Assembly (NCBI RefSeq): GCF_023006505.1 | Contig: NZ_JALBGV010000046.1 | Location: 1-46,287, forward strand | DNA from: Neorhizobium sp. SHOUNA12A | Lineage (GTDB): Bacteria; Pseudomonadota; Alphaproteobacteria; Rhizobiales; Rhizobiaceae | Direction: 5' to 3' | Length of the DNA stretch: 46,287 bases | Shown here: one piece after another, positions 8,681 to 16,453 of the stretch | How positions within the stretch are numbered: position 1 is the stretch's first letter | Layout of the letters: every line of letters begins with the position of its first letter | The notes under the pieces: model-generated | The model's input: the letters and a program-made list of their open reading frames with translations, nothing else | Databases searched by the model: none | Told to the model about the DNA's origin: nothing | Program-made: the position numbers and the translations under genes

Positions 8681-8884
8681 TTACGCGATGATGTCCGGAA
8701 CAAGCTGGTCTTCGAGCTGAGTCATCTTGTCTTTCAGCGACAGTTTCTTCTTCTTCATGCGCTGCACGCGAAGAGCGTCGCAGCCGACCTGGATCATGGC
8801 ATTGATGGCGGCGTCGTAATCCTCGTGTTCCTGTCGAAGTTTCGCGAGCACCAGCCGGACATCCGCCTGTTCCTGATCTGCCAT
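8681..8884 (-). CDS. DUF465 (YdcH-like) small protein
   Basis: This 67-residue, fully helical, charged protein carries the DUF465 core [15 protein letters not shown] near the C-terminus. It precedes purE by 10 bases and is probably the first gene of that operon. The family is widespread in proteobacteria and its biochemical function is unknown; a coiled-coil hairpin is expected. A second DUF465 gene is divergently transcribed 230 bases away. Confidence 0.85.
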   Translation of the reverse strand: MADQEQADVRLVLAKLRQEHEDYDAAINAMIQVGCDALRVQRMKKKKLSLKDKMTQLEDQLVPDIIA

Positions 8885-9114
8885 ATTCCAGTCCCCATTC
8901 TCACGCCCGGCATTTCAGCGGTCGCCGGCATTCTCCGCAAGCCTCTACCACCAAACCGCGTTAACGGGAAGTTAGACAAGGTCACGAATTTGCCTCCTTG
9001 AAACCATGATTTCACCTTCGACAAAGCCAGCCGATCGTGTCACACTTCCTTCGTAAACCTGAAGCCTCGGCATTAGGGAATGCCGTGGTAGGTACTAAGG
9101 AAGGAACATGCCAC

Positions 9115-9291
9115 ATGACCGTCCAGGCTCATATCGCATCGCTTGAAAAGAAGCATGGTGCTTTGGAGGAGGAGCTCCAGGCAATTCTCGCGTCACCCTC
9201 CGCCGACGACCGTGAAATAGCCGATCTCAAGCGGCGTAAGCTGCGCATCAAGGACCAAATGCAGCGCATAAAGGCATCCACGCGTCATTAG
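9115..9291 (+). CDS. DUF465 small protein, divergent partner
   Basis: This 58-residue helical protein reads MTVQAHIASLEKKHGALEEE, then a short loop (ASPSADDREI) and LKRRKLRIKDQMQRI, the DUF465 pattern. The ATG at 9115 has an AAGGA ribosome-binding site eight bases upstream; the frame continues to 9037, but that part has no homology and no site. It shares the final K-rich helix with the DUF465 gene on the other strand (8681-8884). Each may form a homodimer, or the two may interact; that is inference. Confidence 0.8.
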   Translation: MTVQAHIASLEKKHGALEEELQAILASPSADDREIADLKRRKLRIKDQMQRIKASTRH

Positions 9292-9443
9292 TTCCTCAGT
9301 AGAAGAACCCGCCGCTCGCCCATTGTTTCATCAGTTAGAGGCACATAATCAAAGCGGCAAAATAATCCAGAAATATCAATGACAAGGTTCTGGTCGCGGT
9401 GCAGGGGACCACAAAATCCAAAGAGATTAAAAAGCCCCGGTCG

Positions 9444-9704
9444 TCACGACCAGAACTGATCGAGCCACAGGTTCAGCCTGTCGAAGCCCTTGCTGTTGAC
9501 GGAATAGATGCGCCGCGTGCCTTCCGCCGTCACATTCACCAGATTGCTGTCCAGAAGCGCCTTCAAGTGCTGCGACACCGCGGGCCGGCTGATTGGCAGG
9601 CCCTGCGCAAGTTCGTTTACGGTTTTTGGGGCGCGCCGCAATTCCTCCAGCAGATACCGCCGGTTAGGATCAGCTATGGCTGCAAAGGGGTCAACGGTTG
9701 TCAT
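9444..9704 (-). CDS. ArsR/SdpR-type winged-helix regulator
   Basis: This is an 86-residue single-domain regulator. It begins with DPFAAIADPNRRYLLEELRR (helices 1-2), then VNELAQGLPISRPAVSQHLKALLDSNLV as the helix-turn-helix (residues ~31-58) and a wing with EGTRRIYSV. No Cys cluster for metal sensing is present, so the SdpR-like subgroup, which senses through partners or other cues, is more likely than a metal sensor. The nearest downstream gene on the strand is unrelated; the TauE permease lies 114 bases upstream, also on the minus strand, and could be its target. Confidence 0.88.
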   Translation of the reverse strand: MTTVDPFAAIADPNRRYLLEELRRAPKTVNELAQGLPISRPAVSQHLKALLDSNLVNVTAEGTRRIYSVNSKGFDRLNLWLDQFWS

Positions 9705-9817
9705 GCGTTGAACTTACGGTAAACGCCCGGTGACGGCAAGATTTATTGTGCATCGCAACAATATGGATTGCCTTATTTTGCGTTGCTTTTTAGCGACGCC
9801 GCGCCTGCATTGCCGGA

Positions 9818-10588
9818 TCAGAACGGCAGGCCGTCCCACAGCAGTTTCAATCCCGCACAGAATGCCAGACCGTAAGTCATCGGATAGAAGGTCTCCGCCT
9901 TCAGATGCTTGACGATGGCCGCGCCGAGCATGGTCGCGATCAGAGCCACCGGCAGTAGCGTCGCGGATATGGTGAGGTTCTCCGCGTCGAGCGCGCCCAG
10001 CAGGAAATAAGGGATGACCTTGACGGCGTTGACGATCGCAAAGAAGCGGATGCTGGCGCCGGTGTAGGATTTCGGATCGAGCCGCATCGGCAGGACGTAG
10101 ATCTGGAAAGGCGGTCCGCCGGCATGGGCGACGAAGCTCGCGTAACCGGACAAGGCGCCCCAGAACGTGGCGGCGGCCGGGCGGTGCGGCAGGGGAGCCG
10201 CCGGCCGGTTGGAGCGAGGACCGTAGACCTGCCAGAAATAACGCACAGTAAACAGGAGCGTCGCCGCGGCGATGACGAGGCGCAGCGCATTGTCGGAGAC
10301 ATAGGCCGAGGTCGCCCAGCCGAGCGCGATGCCGATGATGCCGCCGGGCAGGATCATCAGCAGCGTTCTGGGATCGTTGAAGTTCCGCCAGGACCATAAT
10401 GCGACGATGTCCATGACGATCAGGATCGGCAGGAAGATCGCCGCCGCCTTGACCGGGTCCACGGCGAGCGACATCAGCGGCACGCCGAGCAACCCGATGG
10501 CGCCGCCAATGCCTCCTTTCGAGAGGCCGACAAGCAGAACGGCGGGGATGGCGAAGGTGAAGAACGCGAAGCTAAGCGTATCGGGCAT
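9818..10588 (-). CDS. TauE/SafE-family membrane permease
   Basis: This 256-residue integral membrane protein has about eight hydrophobic segments, beginning with FFTFAIPAVLLVGLSKGGIGG and containing the typical LSKGGIGGAIG loop and a second half repeat FWGALSGYASFVAHAGGPPFQ. TauE/SafE proteins are thought to export sulfite or organosulfonates, or to import sulfur compounds, across the inner membrane; the substrate here is unknown. The start is fixed by the divergent ThiE-like gene, whose own start is 117 bases away. No sulfur-metabolism gene is adjacent. Confidence 0.88.
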   Translation of the reverse strand: MPDTLSFAFFTFAIPAVLLVGLSKGGIGGAIGLLGVPLMSLAVDPVKAAAIFLPILIVMDIVALWSWRNFNDPRTLLMILPGGIIGIALGWATSAYVSDNALRLVIAAATLLFTVRYFWQVYGPRSNRPAAPLPHRPAAATFWGALSGYASFVAHAGGPPFQIYVLPMRLDPKSYTGASIRFFAIVNAVKVIPYFLLGALDAENLTISATLLPVALIATMLGAAIVKHLKAETFYPMTYGLAFCAGLKLLWDGLPF

Positions 10589-10705
10589 GAAGACTCAGGC
10601 GGGTGATGAGGGAATGGTTGATCCGGCAGGCGGTCCGGTCTATCGAATTTGCGGACAGAAAACGAGTGCGGATTTCATAAACCGATCCGCCGAACGGGAA
10701 GAAAC

Positions 10706-11359
10706 ATGACCGGACAGGAAGACCGCTGCCGCTTGGTGCTGATCGTGCCGCAATATGACGATGCCGATCAGCAGGCCAAGGATCTCGAAGCAGCGCTTGC
10801 CGGCGGCGATGTCGCCTCGGTGATCGTGCCGCAATATGGCCTCGACGACCAGGCCTTCCAGAAGCGCGCGGAGGCACTGGTCGAACTGATCCAGGCGGCG
10901 GGTGCTGCCGCGCTGATCTCCGGGGACAGCCGAGTGGCCGGGCGCATCAAGGCGGATGGCCTGCATCTTGGCGGAGACCTCACCGAGCTGGGGGAAGCGA
11001 TCGAGAAATTCGTGCCGAAGATGATCGTTGGCACCGGCGGGGCGGGCGACCGGCATCAGGCGCTTGCGATCGGCGAACATCGTCCCGACTATATCTTCTT
11101 CGGCAAGCTCGACGGTGATATCAAGCCGGAAGCACATCCGAAAAACCTCGCGCTCGGCGAATGGTGGGCATCGATGATCGAGATTCCCTGCATCGTCATG
11201 GGCGGCACCGATACCTCCTCGGCGCTTGCCGTCGCGGAGACCGGCGCGGAGTTCGTGGCGCTCAGGGAAGCGGTATTTTCCAACCCCCAGGGCCCCGGCG
11301 CCGCGGTCGCCGAAGTCAACGCAATTCTGGACGAAAAAGCGCCACGGTTTGGGGCTTGA
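10706..11359 (+). CDS. ThiE/TenI-like protein (divergent thiamine phosphate synthase fold)
   Basis: This 217-residue protein has a TIM-barrel ThiE-like layout: VLIVPQY strand, ALVELIQAAGAAALISGD, KADGLHLGGDL (the ADGxHLG motif), FFGKLDGD and VMGGTDTSSALAVAETGAEFVALREAV. Automatic annotation would call it thiamine phosphate synthase. Two hallmarks of real ThiE look missing: the Arg-x-Lys that holds the pyrimidine pyrophosphate is replaced around VPQYGLD, and the Asn-Asp after the third strand is SGD. I therefore regard it as a paralogue of uncertain activity. The start ATG 10706 has GGGAAGAAAC just upstream. Its stop overlaps the Sel1 gene start by one base (TGATG). Confidence 0.75.
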   Translation: MTGQEDRCRLVLIVPQYDDADQQAKDLEAALAGGDVASVIVPQYGLDDQAFQKRAEALVELIQAAGAAALISGDSRVAGRIKADGLHLGGDLTELGEAIEKFVPKMIVGTGGAGDRHQALAIGEHRPDYIFFGKLDGDIKPEAHPKNLALGEWWASMIEIPCIVMGGTDTSSALAVAETGAEFVALREAVFSNPQGPGAAVAEVNAILDEKAPRFGA

Positions 11360-12504
11360 TGGAGCCCATGCCGTCGAACCGCCTTTCCCGCGTGATTCTC
11401 AAAGGGCTGCTGGCGACGTTCATCGCTTCGGCGGCAATGCCTTGCCTTGCGCTGGCGCAGGCGAATTCCAGGGCCGTGACCCGGCCGGTGGAGCCCAATT
11501 TCCAGCCGATGAAAAAGGGTCGGGTCGAGATCCAGCCGGTTCCGGGCTCAGCAAAGGGAACCAAGGAGCCAGATGGCCAGCCGAGCGGGATCATTCCCTC
11601 GGGCGGCGTCGAACTCTACCAGCGGATGGGTGCAGCCCTGCCGCCCGCGCCGCCTGAAAAAGCCTATACCGGCACTGTGGACGATGCCTACGGGGCCTAC
11701 CAGCGCGGAATGTATGTGACGGCGCTCGACAAGGCGCTGACCCGGGCCGGGGCCGGCGATGCTGCGGCCCAGACCCTGGTCGCGGAAATGATGACCAAGG
11801 GTCTCGGCATCAAGCGGGATGCGAAGACGGCGGCATACTGGTATCAGAAGGCGGCGGAGGGCGGGGACCCGGCGGCGATGTTCCAGTATGCGCTGCTGCT
11901 GATGACCGGCCGGGATGTGCCACGCGACAAGCGGCAAGCCGACGATTTCATGCGCAAGGCGGCAGAGGCCGGCAATGCCTCGGCGCAGTTCAACTGGGCG
12001 CAGATCCTGGTTTCCGAAAATCCCGGCGACAAAGGCCTGCGTCTGGCACTGCCCTTCTACGAAAAATCCGCAAGGCAAGGCGTTGCCGATAGCCAATATG
12101 CTGTGGCGCAAGTCTATGTAGCGCTGAAGGACCTGCCGACGGAAAAGAAGGCGCGGGCCCGCGAATGGCTGGAGCGTGCCGCAGATGCCGGTTTCGACAC
12201 CGCGCAGCTCGACATGGGCCTCTGGATGGTCAACGGCATCGCTGGAGAGCGCAACTACGAAAAGGGTTTCGAATGGCTACGGATCGCGGCCCATCGCGGC
12301 AATGTCGTGGCCCAGAACAAGCTCGCCCATCTCTATATCAACGCGCTCGGCACCCGGCCCAATCCGGTCGAGGCGGCAAAATGGTACGTGTTGTCACGCC
12401 GCGCCGGCCTGCAGGACCCTGAGCTTGAAGACTTCTATCTCGGGATCAACGAGGAAACTCAGCGCCAGGCGATCGACGCGGCGAACAAGTTCCGGCGTGG
12501 GTGA
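11359..12504 (+). CDS. Exported Sel1-repeat protein
   Basis: The product is 381 residues. Its signal peptide (hydrophobic core around residues 14-28, ALAQA cleavage site near 31) places it in the periplasm. A Pro-rich linker leads to a solenoid of Sel1/TPR-like 36-residue repeats: AQTLVAEMMTKGLGIKRDAKTAAYWYQKAAEGGDP style units recur from about 135 to 350, each with the A-x-x-W/Y-x-x-K-A-A-x-x-G signature. Sel1 proteins scaffold envelope and signalling complexes. The ATG at 11359 overlaps the upstream stop; MPSNRL at 11368 is an alternative start. It is followed by a palindromic repeat rather than a classic terminator. Confidence 0.88.
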   Translation: MEPMPSNRLSRVILKGLLATFIASAAMPCLALAQANSRAVTRPVEPNFQPMKKGRVEIQPVPGSAKGTKEPDGQPSGIIPSGGVELYQRMGAALPPAPPEKAYTGTVDDAYGAYQRGMYVTALDKALTRAGAGDAAAQTLVAEMMTKGLGIKRDAKTAAYWYQKAAEGGDPAAMFQYALLLMTGRDVPRDKRQADDFMRKAAEAGNASAQFNWAQILVSENPGDKGLRLALPFYEKSARQGVADSQYAVAQVYVALKDLPTEKKARAREWLERAADAGFDTAQLDMGLWMVNGIAGERNYEKGFEWLRIAAHRGNVVAQNKLAHLYINALGTRPNPVEAAKWYVLSRRAGLQDPELEDFYLGINEETQRQAIDAANKFRRG

Positions 12505-12509
12505 GGCCT

Positions 12510-12551
12510 GCTCCGGCAAAGCCGGAGCAATCGATCCAGTGAATCGATTGC
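12510..12551. repeat. Rhizobial-type intergenic palindromic repeat
   Basis: Two overlapping perfect hairpins are visible: GCTCCGGC/GCCGGAGC (12510-12517 with 12521-12528, loop AAA) and GCAATCGAT/ATCGATTGC (12527-12535 with 12543-12551). Elements with this paired GCAATCGAT...ATCGATTGC core are, from memory, dispersed in rhizobial genomes as RIME-like repeats. It follows the Sel1 gene stop and may also act as a transcript end. Confidence 0.55.
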
Positions 12552-12614
12552 AGGGCCGAACGCGCTGAGCCAAAGCGAAGCGCCGGGAGACAGTGCGGCA
12601 AATAGCCGGCCCGA

Positions 12615-12950
12615 TCAATTCGCCGACAAAGCGTGGCCGACGATCATCGCGTGACCTCCCGCCAAAACGACAATCACGAAGATCCAGAGGGCCATATAGA
12701 GTACCGGCTTATCGGCAGCCCTGCGGTCGAAGCGTCGGGTCAGCGCAAAGATCGCCGTCGAGACGAGTGCGGCGGCCGGGATGATCGACAGCGCGAAGGG
12801 GGCCGGTGCATAACGGTCGGGTGTGCCGTCGAGGCGGAAATGCACGGCAAGGTCTGCACCTGGCGTTATCATGAACCAGGCTGCGAGCGATGCCGCGGCC
12901 ATGGTGGCAAGCAGCGCGAGGCTCAAGGTCAGCGGCAGCGTAGCCTTCAT
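12615..12950 (-). CDS. DUF1648-domain small membrane protein
   Basis: This 111-residue protein has three hydrophobic segments (about 7-26, 52-70 and 88-107). Between the first two lies the DUF1648 signature WFMITPGADLAVHFRLDGTPDRYAP. It is an inner-membrane protein; in Gram-positives DUF1648 occurs in SdpI-type immunity proteins, but a single-domain rhizobial form has no known role. The ATG at 12950 is preceded by AGGAAG. It is divergent from the phosphatase gene starting at 13149. Confidence 0.75.
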   Translation of the reverse strand: MKATLPLTLSLALLATMAAASLAAWFMITPGADLAVHFRLDGTPDRYAPAPFALSIIPAAALVSTAIFALTRRFDRRAADKPVLYMALWIFVIVVLAGGHAMIVGHALSAN

Positions 12951-13148
12951 CCTGCTTCCTCCGTGATACAGCCGGGACAAGATGGACCCAGTTTTGCAGA
13001 CGCGGTCAGCGGCGGCAATGCCCGCGTTTCGGCGGACGACTTGAATTTCGTGCTGTTTTATGGTCTTGAAGCCGCCAATCAAAAAATCGCTCATAAAACG
13101 CCGTCCCGTCCAGACGACAAGTCGGGACAACCCCCAAGGATTTCCCGC

Positions 13149-13949
13149 ATGGCCCGCTCCGCCCTTCTCAACGTCATGGTTCAGGCTGCCCTCAAGGCAG
13201 GCAAGTCGCTCTCCAGGGATTTCGGCGAGGTGCAGAACCTGCAGGTTTCGGTGAAGGGCCCCAGTGATTTCGTGTCTCAGGCGGATCTGAAGGCGGAAAA
13301 GATCGTCCGCGACGAGCTGCTGAAATCGCGTCCGACCTACGGTTTCCTCGGCGAGGAAAGCGAGGAGCTGAAGGGCACCGACGGCGCGCACCGCTGGATC
13401 GTCGATCCGCTCGACGGCACCACCAACTTCCTGCACGGCATCCCGCAGTTCGCAGTCTCCGTTGCGCTCGAGCGTAACGGCGAAGTGGTTGCCGGCGTCG
13501 TGTTCAACCCGGCGACGGACGAGCTGTTCACCGCCGAAAAGGGCGGCGGCGCCTTCATGAACGATCGCCGCATCCGGGTCGCTGCCCGCCGGGTGCTGTC
13601 CGATTGCGTGATCGGCTGCGGCATGCCGCATCTCGGCCGTGGCAATCACGGCAAGTTCCTCGTCGAACTGCGCCACGTCATGGGCGAAGTGGCCGGCATG
13701 CGCCGCTTCGGCGCGGCGGCTCTCGACCTTGCCTATGTCGCCGCCGGCAGGCTCGACGGTTTCTGGGAAACCGAGCTTTCGCCGTGGGACATGGCGGCCG
13801 GCCTGATCCTCATCCGCGAGGCCGGCGGGTTCGTCTCCGACATGAAGGGCACGACCGATATCTTCGGCAGCGGCAATGTCGTGGCCGGCAACGAGCTGAT
13901 CCAGAAGGCGCTGATCGACGTGGTCAACCGGCCCATTCCGACCCGCTGA
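13149..13949 (+). CDS. suhB: Inositol monophosphatase family protein (SuhB-like)
   Basis: This 266-residue metal-dependent phosphatase has the complete IMPase metal site: GEES (68-71), DPLDGTTNF (86-94) and PWDMAAG with Asp214. It should hydrolyse myo-inositol 1-phosphate or similar sugar phosphates in the cytosol; SuhB homologues also bind RNA polymerase and assist rRNA antitermination. The start ATG 13149 gives MARSALLNVM, the usual rhizobial N-terminus; the frame stays open upstream through the antisense of the DUF1648 gene, which is an artefact. The gene symbol is by family resemblance only. Confidence 0.88.
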   Translation: MARSALLNVMVQAALKAGKSLSRDFGEVQNLQVSVKGPSDFVSQADLKAEKIVRDELLKSRPTYGFLGEESEELKGTDGAHRWIVDPLDGTTNFLHGIPQFAVSVALERNGEVVAGVVFNPATDELFTAEKGGGAFMNDRRIRVAARRVLSDCVIGCGMPHLGRGNHGKFLVELRHVMGEVAGMRRFGAAALDLAYVAAGRLDGFWETELSPWDMAAGLILIREAGGFVSDMKGTTDIFGSGNVVAGNELIQKALIDVVNRPIPTR

Positions 13950-14046
13950 GGCATTTTTGCGCCACCGCCCGGCTTAGCGCTGCAGTACTGAATAGCTGAC
14001 TGTTTTCCTAAGCTTCTGCACTTCAATTCGTCGCATTTTTCAACTA

Positions 14047-14074
14047 GCCTCCGGGCCGGCAGACTACCGGAGGC
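14047..14074 (+). promoter_or_regulatory. Hairpin in the leader of the MotA-like gene
   Basis: GCCTCCGG (14047-14054) pairs perfectly with CCGGAGGC (14067-14074). The right arm contains a GGAGG Shine-Dalgarno-like sequence, 12 bases before the ATG at 14086; a second, unpaired GAAGG lies at 14075-14079 with better spacing. The hairpin could modulate translation or be the remnant of a terminator. Confidence 0.3.
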
Positions 14075-14085
14075 GAAGGCTTATT

Positions 14086-15138
14086 ATGGCGAATGCGACA
14101 GTGGACGATTTGGACGCGTCTGAAACGAACCGCGGCGGTTATGCCTATAAACTGTCCAATCCAGCATCGTTCCTGTGGACGATGCTGATCTTCCTGATCA
14201 TCGTCGGTTTCGTCGCGTCGATCCTCTACCGCCAGGCTGCGCATGCCTTCCAGACCAATCCGGGCCTGAACGGCCTCATTCTGGGCGTTCTCCTGATCGG
14301 CGTGATCCTGGTCTTCAACCAGGTGATCGCTCTGATGCCGGAAGTGCGCTGGTTCAATTCCTTTCGCGCCGCCGGTAGCGCCGACAAGGTCGGCCGCGAA
14401 CCGCGGCTGCTGGCGCCGATGCGCACCCTGATCGGCAGCCGCCGCAAGATGGCGCTTTCGACCAATGCCTTCCGCTCCATCCTCGACACGATTGGCACGC
14501 GCCTCGACGAATCACGTGACACGTCACGCTATCTCATCGGCCTGCTCGTCTTTCTCGGCCTTCTCGGCACGTTCTGGGGCCTTATCCAAACCATCGGCTC
14601 GATCAGCAATGTGATCGGAGCGCTCGATCCGAGTTCCGGCAGTTCCAACGACGTGCTGGCCGCCATCAAGAGCGGCCTCGCCCAACCGCTCGCCGGCATG
14701 GGCACGGCGTTCTCGTCCTCGCTGCTCGGCCTTTCCGGATCACTGATCCTGGGCTTCCTCGACCTGCAGGCCGGCCGCGCCCAGAATCGCTTCTACACGG
14801 AACTCGAAAACTGGCTCTCTTCGGTGACCGACCTCGGATCGGACATGCCGCCGGTCGTCGCCGAAACCCTCGCGAGCGGTTCCTCGGAAGATTTGAGGGC
14901 GCTGACGGAACAGCTGCGCGCGCTCGCATCCGCCCAGACCAAGGGTCCTGTCGACGCCCATCAGAACGAGCGGTCGCTGTCGGCCATGGCCAATCTTGCC
15001 GAAGGCATCCAGGGCCTCGTCAAGAACATGCGCAACGAACAACAGATGCTGCGCGACTGGATCGAGGCGCAGCAGGAGGAATCGAAGGCCTTGCGCCGCA
15101 CGCTCGACCGGCTTTCCGACAAGATCGGGGGGAAGTAA
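14086..15138 (+). CDS. MotA/TolQ/ExbB-like inner-membrane protein
   Basis: This 350-residue protein has transmembrane segments near residues 29-47, 64-84, 146-166 and 204-226. The last two flank a MotA/TolQ-like region (GTFWGLIQTIGSISN, LAQPLAGMGTAFSSSLLGL). The C-terminal ~100 residues form a soluble coiled-coil tail. It is followed three bases later by an OmpA-domain partner, so the two likely form a proton-driven stator-like complex linking the inner membrane to peptidoglycan. Flagellar MotA is unlikely, because no motility gene is near and the tail is unlike MotA. Annotation pipelines often call such pairs motA and peptidoglycan-binding protein. Confidence 0.8.
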   Translation: MANATVDDLDASETNRGGYAYKLSNPASFLWTMLIFLIIVGFVASILYRQAAHAFQTNPGLNGLILGVLLIGVILVFNQVIALMPEVRWFNSFRAAGSADKVGREPRLLAPMRTLIGSRRKMALSTNAFRSILDTIGTRLDESRDTSRYLIGLLVFLGLLGTFWGLIQTIGSISNVIGALDPSSGSSNDVLAAIKSGLAQPLAGMGTAFSSSLLGLSGSLILGFLDLQAGRAQNRFYTELENWLSSVTDLGSDMPPVVAETLASGSSEDLRALTEQLRALASAQTKGPVDAHQNERSLSAMANLAEGIQGLVKNMRNEQQMLRDWIEAQQEESKALRRTLDRLSDKIGGK

Positions 15139-15141
15139 GCG

Positions 15142-16173
15142 ATGGCGCTTGGCAAGAGCCGCCGCCGGGAGCGGGGCGTCGACTATTGGCCGGGTTTCGT
15201 GGATGCGCTGTCCACGCTGCTGCTCGCCATCATGTTCCTGCTCACGGTATTCGTGCTGGCGCAGTTCCTGCTCAGCCGCGAAATCACCGGCCGGGACGAG
15301 GTGCTGAACCGGCTGAACAGCCAGATCGCCGAGCTGACGGAGCTGCTGGCGCTCGAAAAAGGCAATAACCAGGATGTCGAGGACCAGCTTGCCAACCTGC
15401 AGTCGTCGCTTGCCACGGCCGAGGCAGACCGCTCGCGTCTGCAGCAGCTTCTGAGCCAGGGCACCGGCAATAGCAGCGCCGCCAATGCCCGCATCGGCGA
15501 CCTCACTAACCAGCTCAACCAGGAGCAACAGTTGAGTGCCCGCGCGGCAAGCCAGGTCGAGCTGCTCAACCAGCAGATCGCCGCGCTGAGGGCCCAGATC
15601 GCGGCAGTCGAGCAGGCGCTGCAGGCCTCGGAAGCAAAGGATGCCTCGTCGCAGGCACAGATCTCCGATCTTGGCCGGCGCCTCAACGTCGCGCTGGCGC
15701 AGCGCGTCCAGGAACTGAACCGCTACCGCTCCGACTTCTTCGGTCGGCTGCGGGAGATCCTGTCGGACCGCGAGAACATCCGCATCGTCGGCGACCGTTT
15801 CGTGTTCCAGTCGGAAGTGCTCTTTCCGGTCGGCGGCAACGAACTCGATCCGGCCGGCCGGGTCGAGATGGACAAGCTTGCGGCGGCGCTGCTCGACCTT
15901 GCCAAGGAGATACCGGCCGAGATCAACTGGGTGCTGCGCGTCGATGGTCACACCGACAATTCGCCGCTTACCGGCACTGGCCGTTATCGCGACAACTGGG
16001 AGCTTTCCTCGGCCCGTGCCACGTCGGTGGTCAAATACCTGATCTCCAAGGGCGTGCCAGCCAACCGGCTCGTTGCTGCCGGTTTCGGCGAGTTCCAGCC
16101 GCTCGCCCAAGGCGACACACCCGACGCCCGCTCCCAGAACCGTCGCATCGAGCTGAAGCTCACCGAGCGGTAA
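15142..16173 (+). CDS. OmpA/MotB-domain peptidoglycan-binding protein
   Basis: This 343-residue protein has one N-terminal transmembrane helix (about 20-45, with LLLAIMFLLTVFVLAQFLL). A long Gln/Leu/Ala-rich coiled coil follows (~50-190), then a C-terminal OmpA domain. The OmpA peptidoglycan-binding motif is visible: LRVDGHTDNSPL, NWELSSARATSVVKYL, RLVAAGFGEFQP and NRRIELKL. The topology is that of MotB/ZorB-type stator partners, but with a much longer coiled coil. It is three bases after the MotA-like gene and certainly co-transcribed. It likely connects the inner-membrane channel to the cell wall. Confidence 0.88.
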   Translation: MALGKSRRRERGVDYWPGFVDALSTLLLAIMFLLTVFVLAQFLLSREITGRDEVLNRLNSQIAELTELLALEKGNNQDVEDQLANLQSSLATAEADRSRLQQLLSQGTGNSSAANARIGDLTNQLNQEQQLSARAASQVELLNQQIAALRAQIAAVEQALQASEAKDASSQAQISDLGRRLNVALAQRVQELNRYRSDFFGRLREILSDRENIRIVGDRFVFQSEVLFPVGGNELDPAGRVEMDKLAAALLDLAKEIPAEINWVLRVDGHTDNSPLTGTGRYRDNWELSSARATSVVKYLISKGVPANRLVAAGFGEFQPLAQGDTPDARSQNRRIELKLTER

Positions 16174-16234
16174 ATTTGGCCATTTTCGTATCGATGGAAG
16201 TCGCCACGCCTGACGCGATGGGAAAGAACAACTG

Positions 16235-16453
16235 ATGGCCGAAGACAAGCCGGATATGAGCGTCCTTCTGAAGGAGGTCGCGGAAAGCCCGAAACGCGAC
16301 AACAGCGTCTATCACAAGGCGATGGCCGAGGCGCGCCAGGCGTTCGAAGAGGCCGAGGCGGCTCTCGGCGGGCCGGTCGAGGTGCGGACCAAGACCAAGA
16401 TCAAGCGCAACGGCGACTATGTGGTGAAGTGGACGTTCAGGCGCCTGGACTAG
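16235..16453 (+). CDS. Small conserved-looking hypothetical protein
   Basis: I do not recognise this 72-residue charged protein. It has a helical N-terminal half (MSVLLKEVAESPKRDNSVYH, KAMAEARQAFEEAEAALGG) and a basic beta-like C-terminus (KTKIKRNGDYVVKWTFRRLD). There is no signal or membrane segment. It follows the OmpA-domain gene by 61 bases on the same strand and may belong to that unit. Its end overlaps the end of the converging glucoamylase-like gene by 17 bases. Confidence 0.65.
   Translation: MAEDKPDMSVLLKEVAESPKRDNSVYHKAMAEARQAFEEAEAALGGPVEVRTKTKIKRNGDYVVKWTFRRLD

Noticed and set aside
8961..8975. Near-match CtrA box TTAA-N7-TTAG before the DUF465 gene
   Set aside because: The second half-site deviates from consensus and no cell-cycle gene follows; too weak to call.
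14086..16173. Zorya-like anti-phage system (ZorA/ZorB) suggested by the MotA-like and OmpA-domain pair
   Set aside because: No ZorC, ZorD or ZorE helicase/nuclease gene is adjacent; the pair is flanked by ordinary chromosomal genes, its composition matches the core genome, and the tail lengths do not fit ZorA/ZorB.
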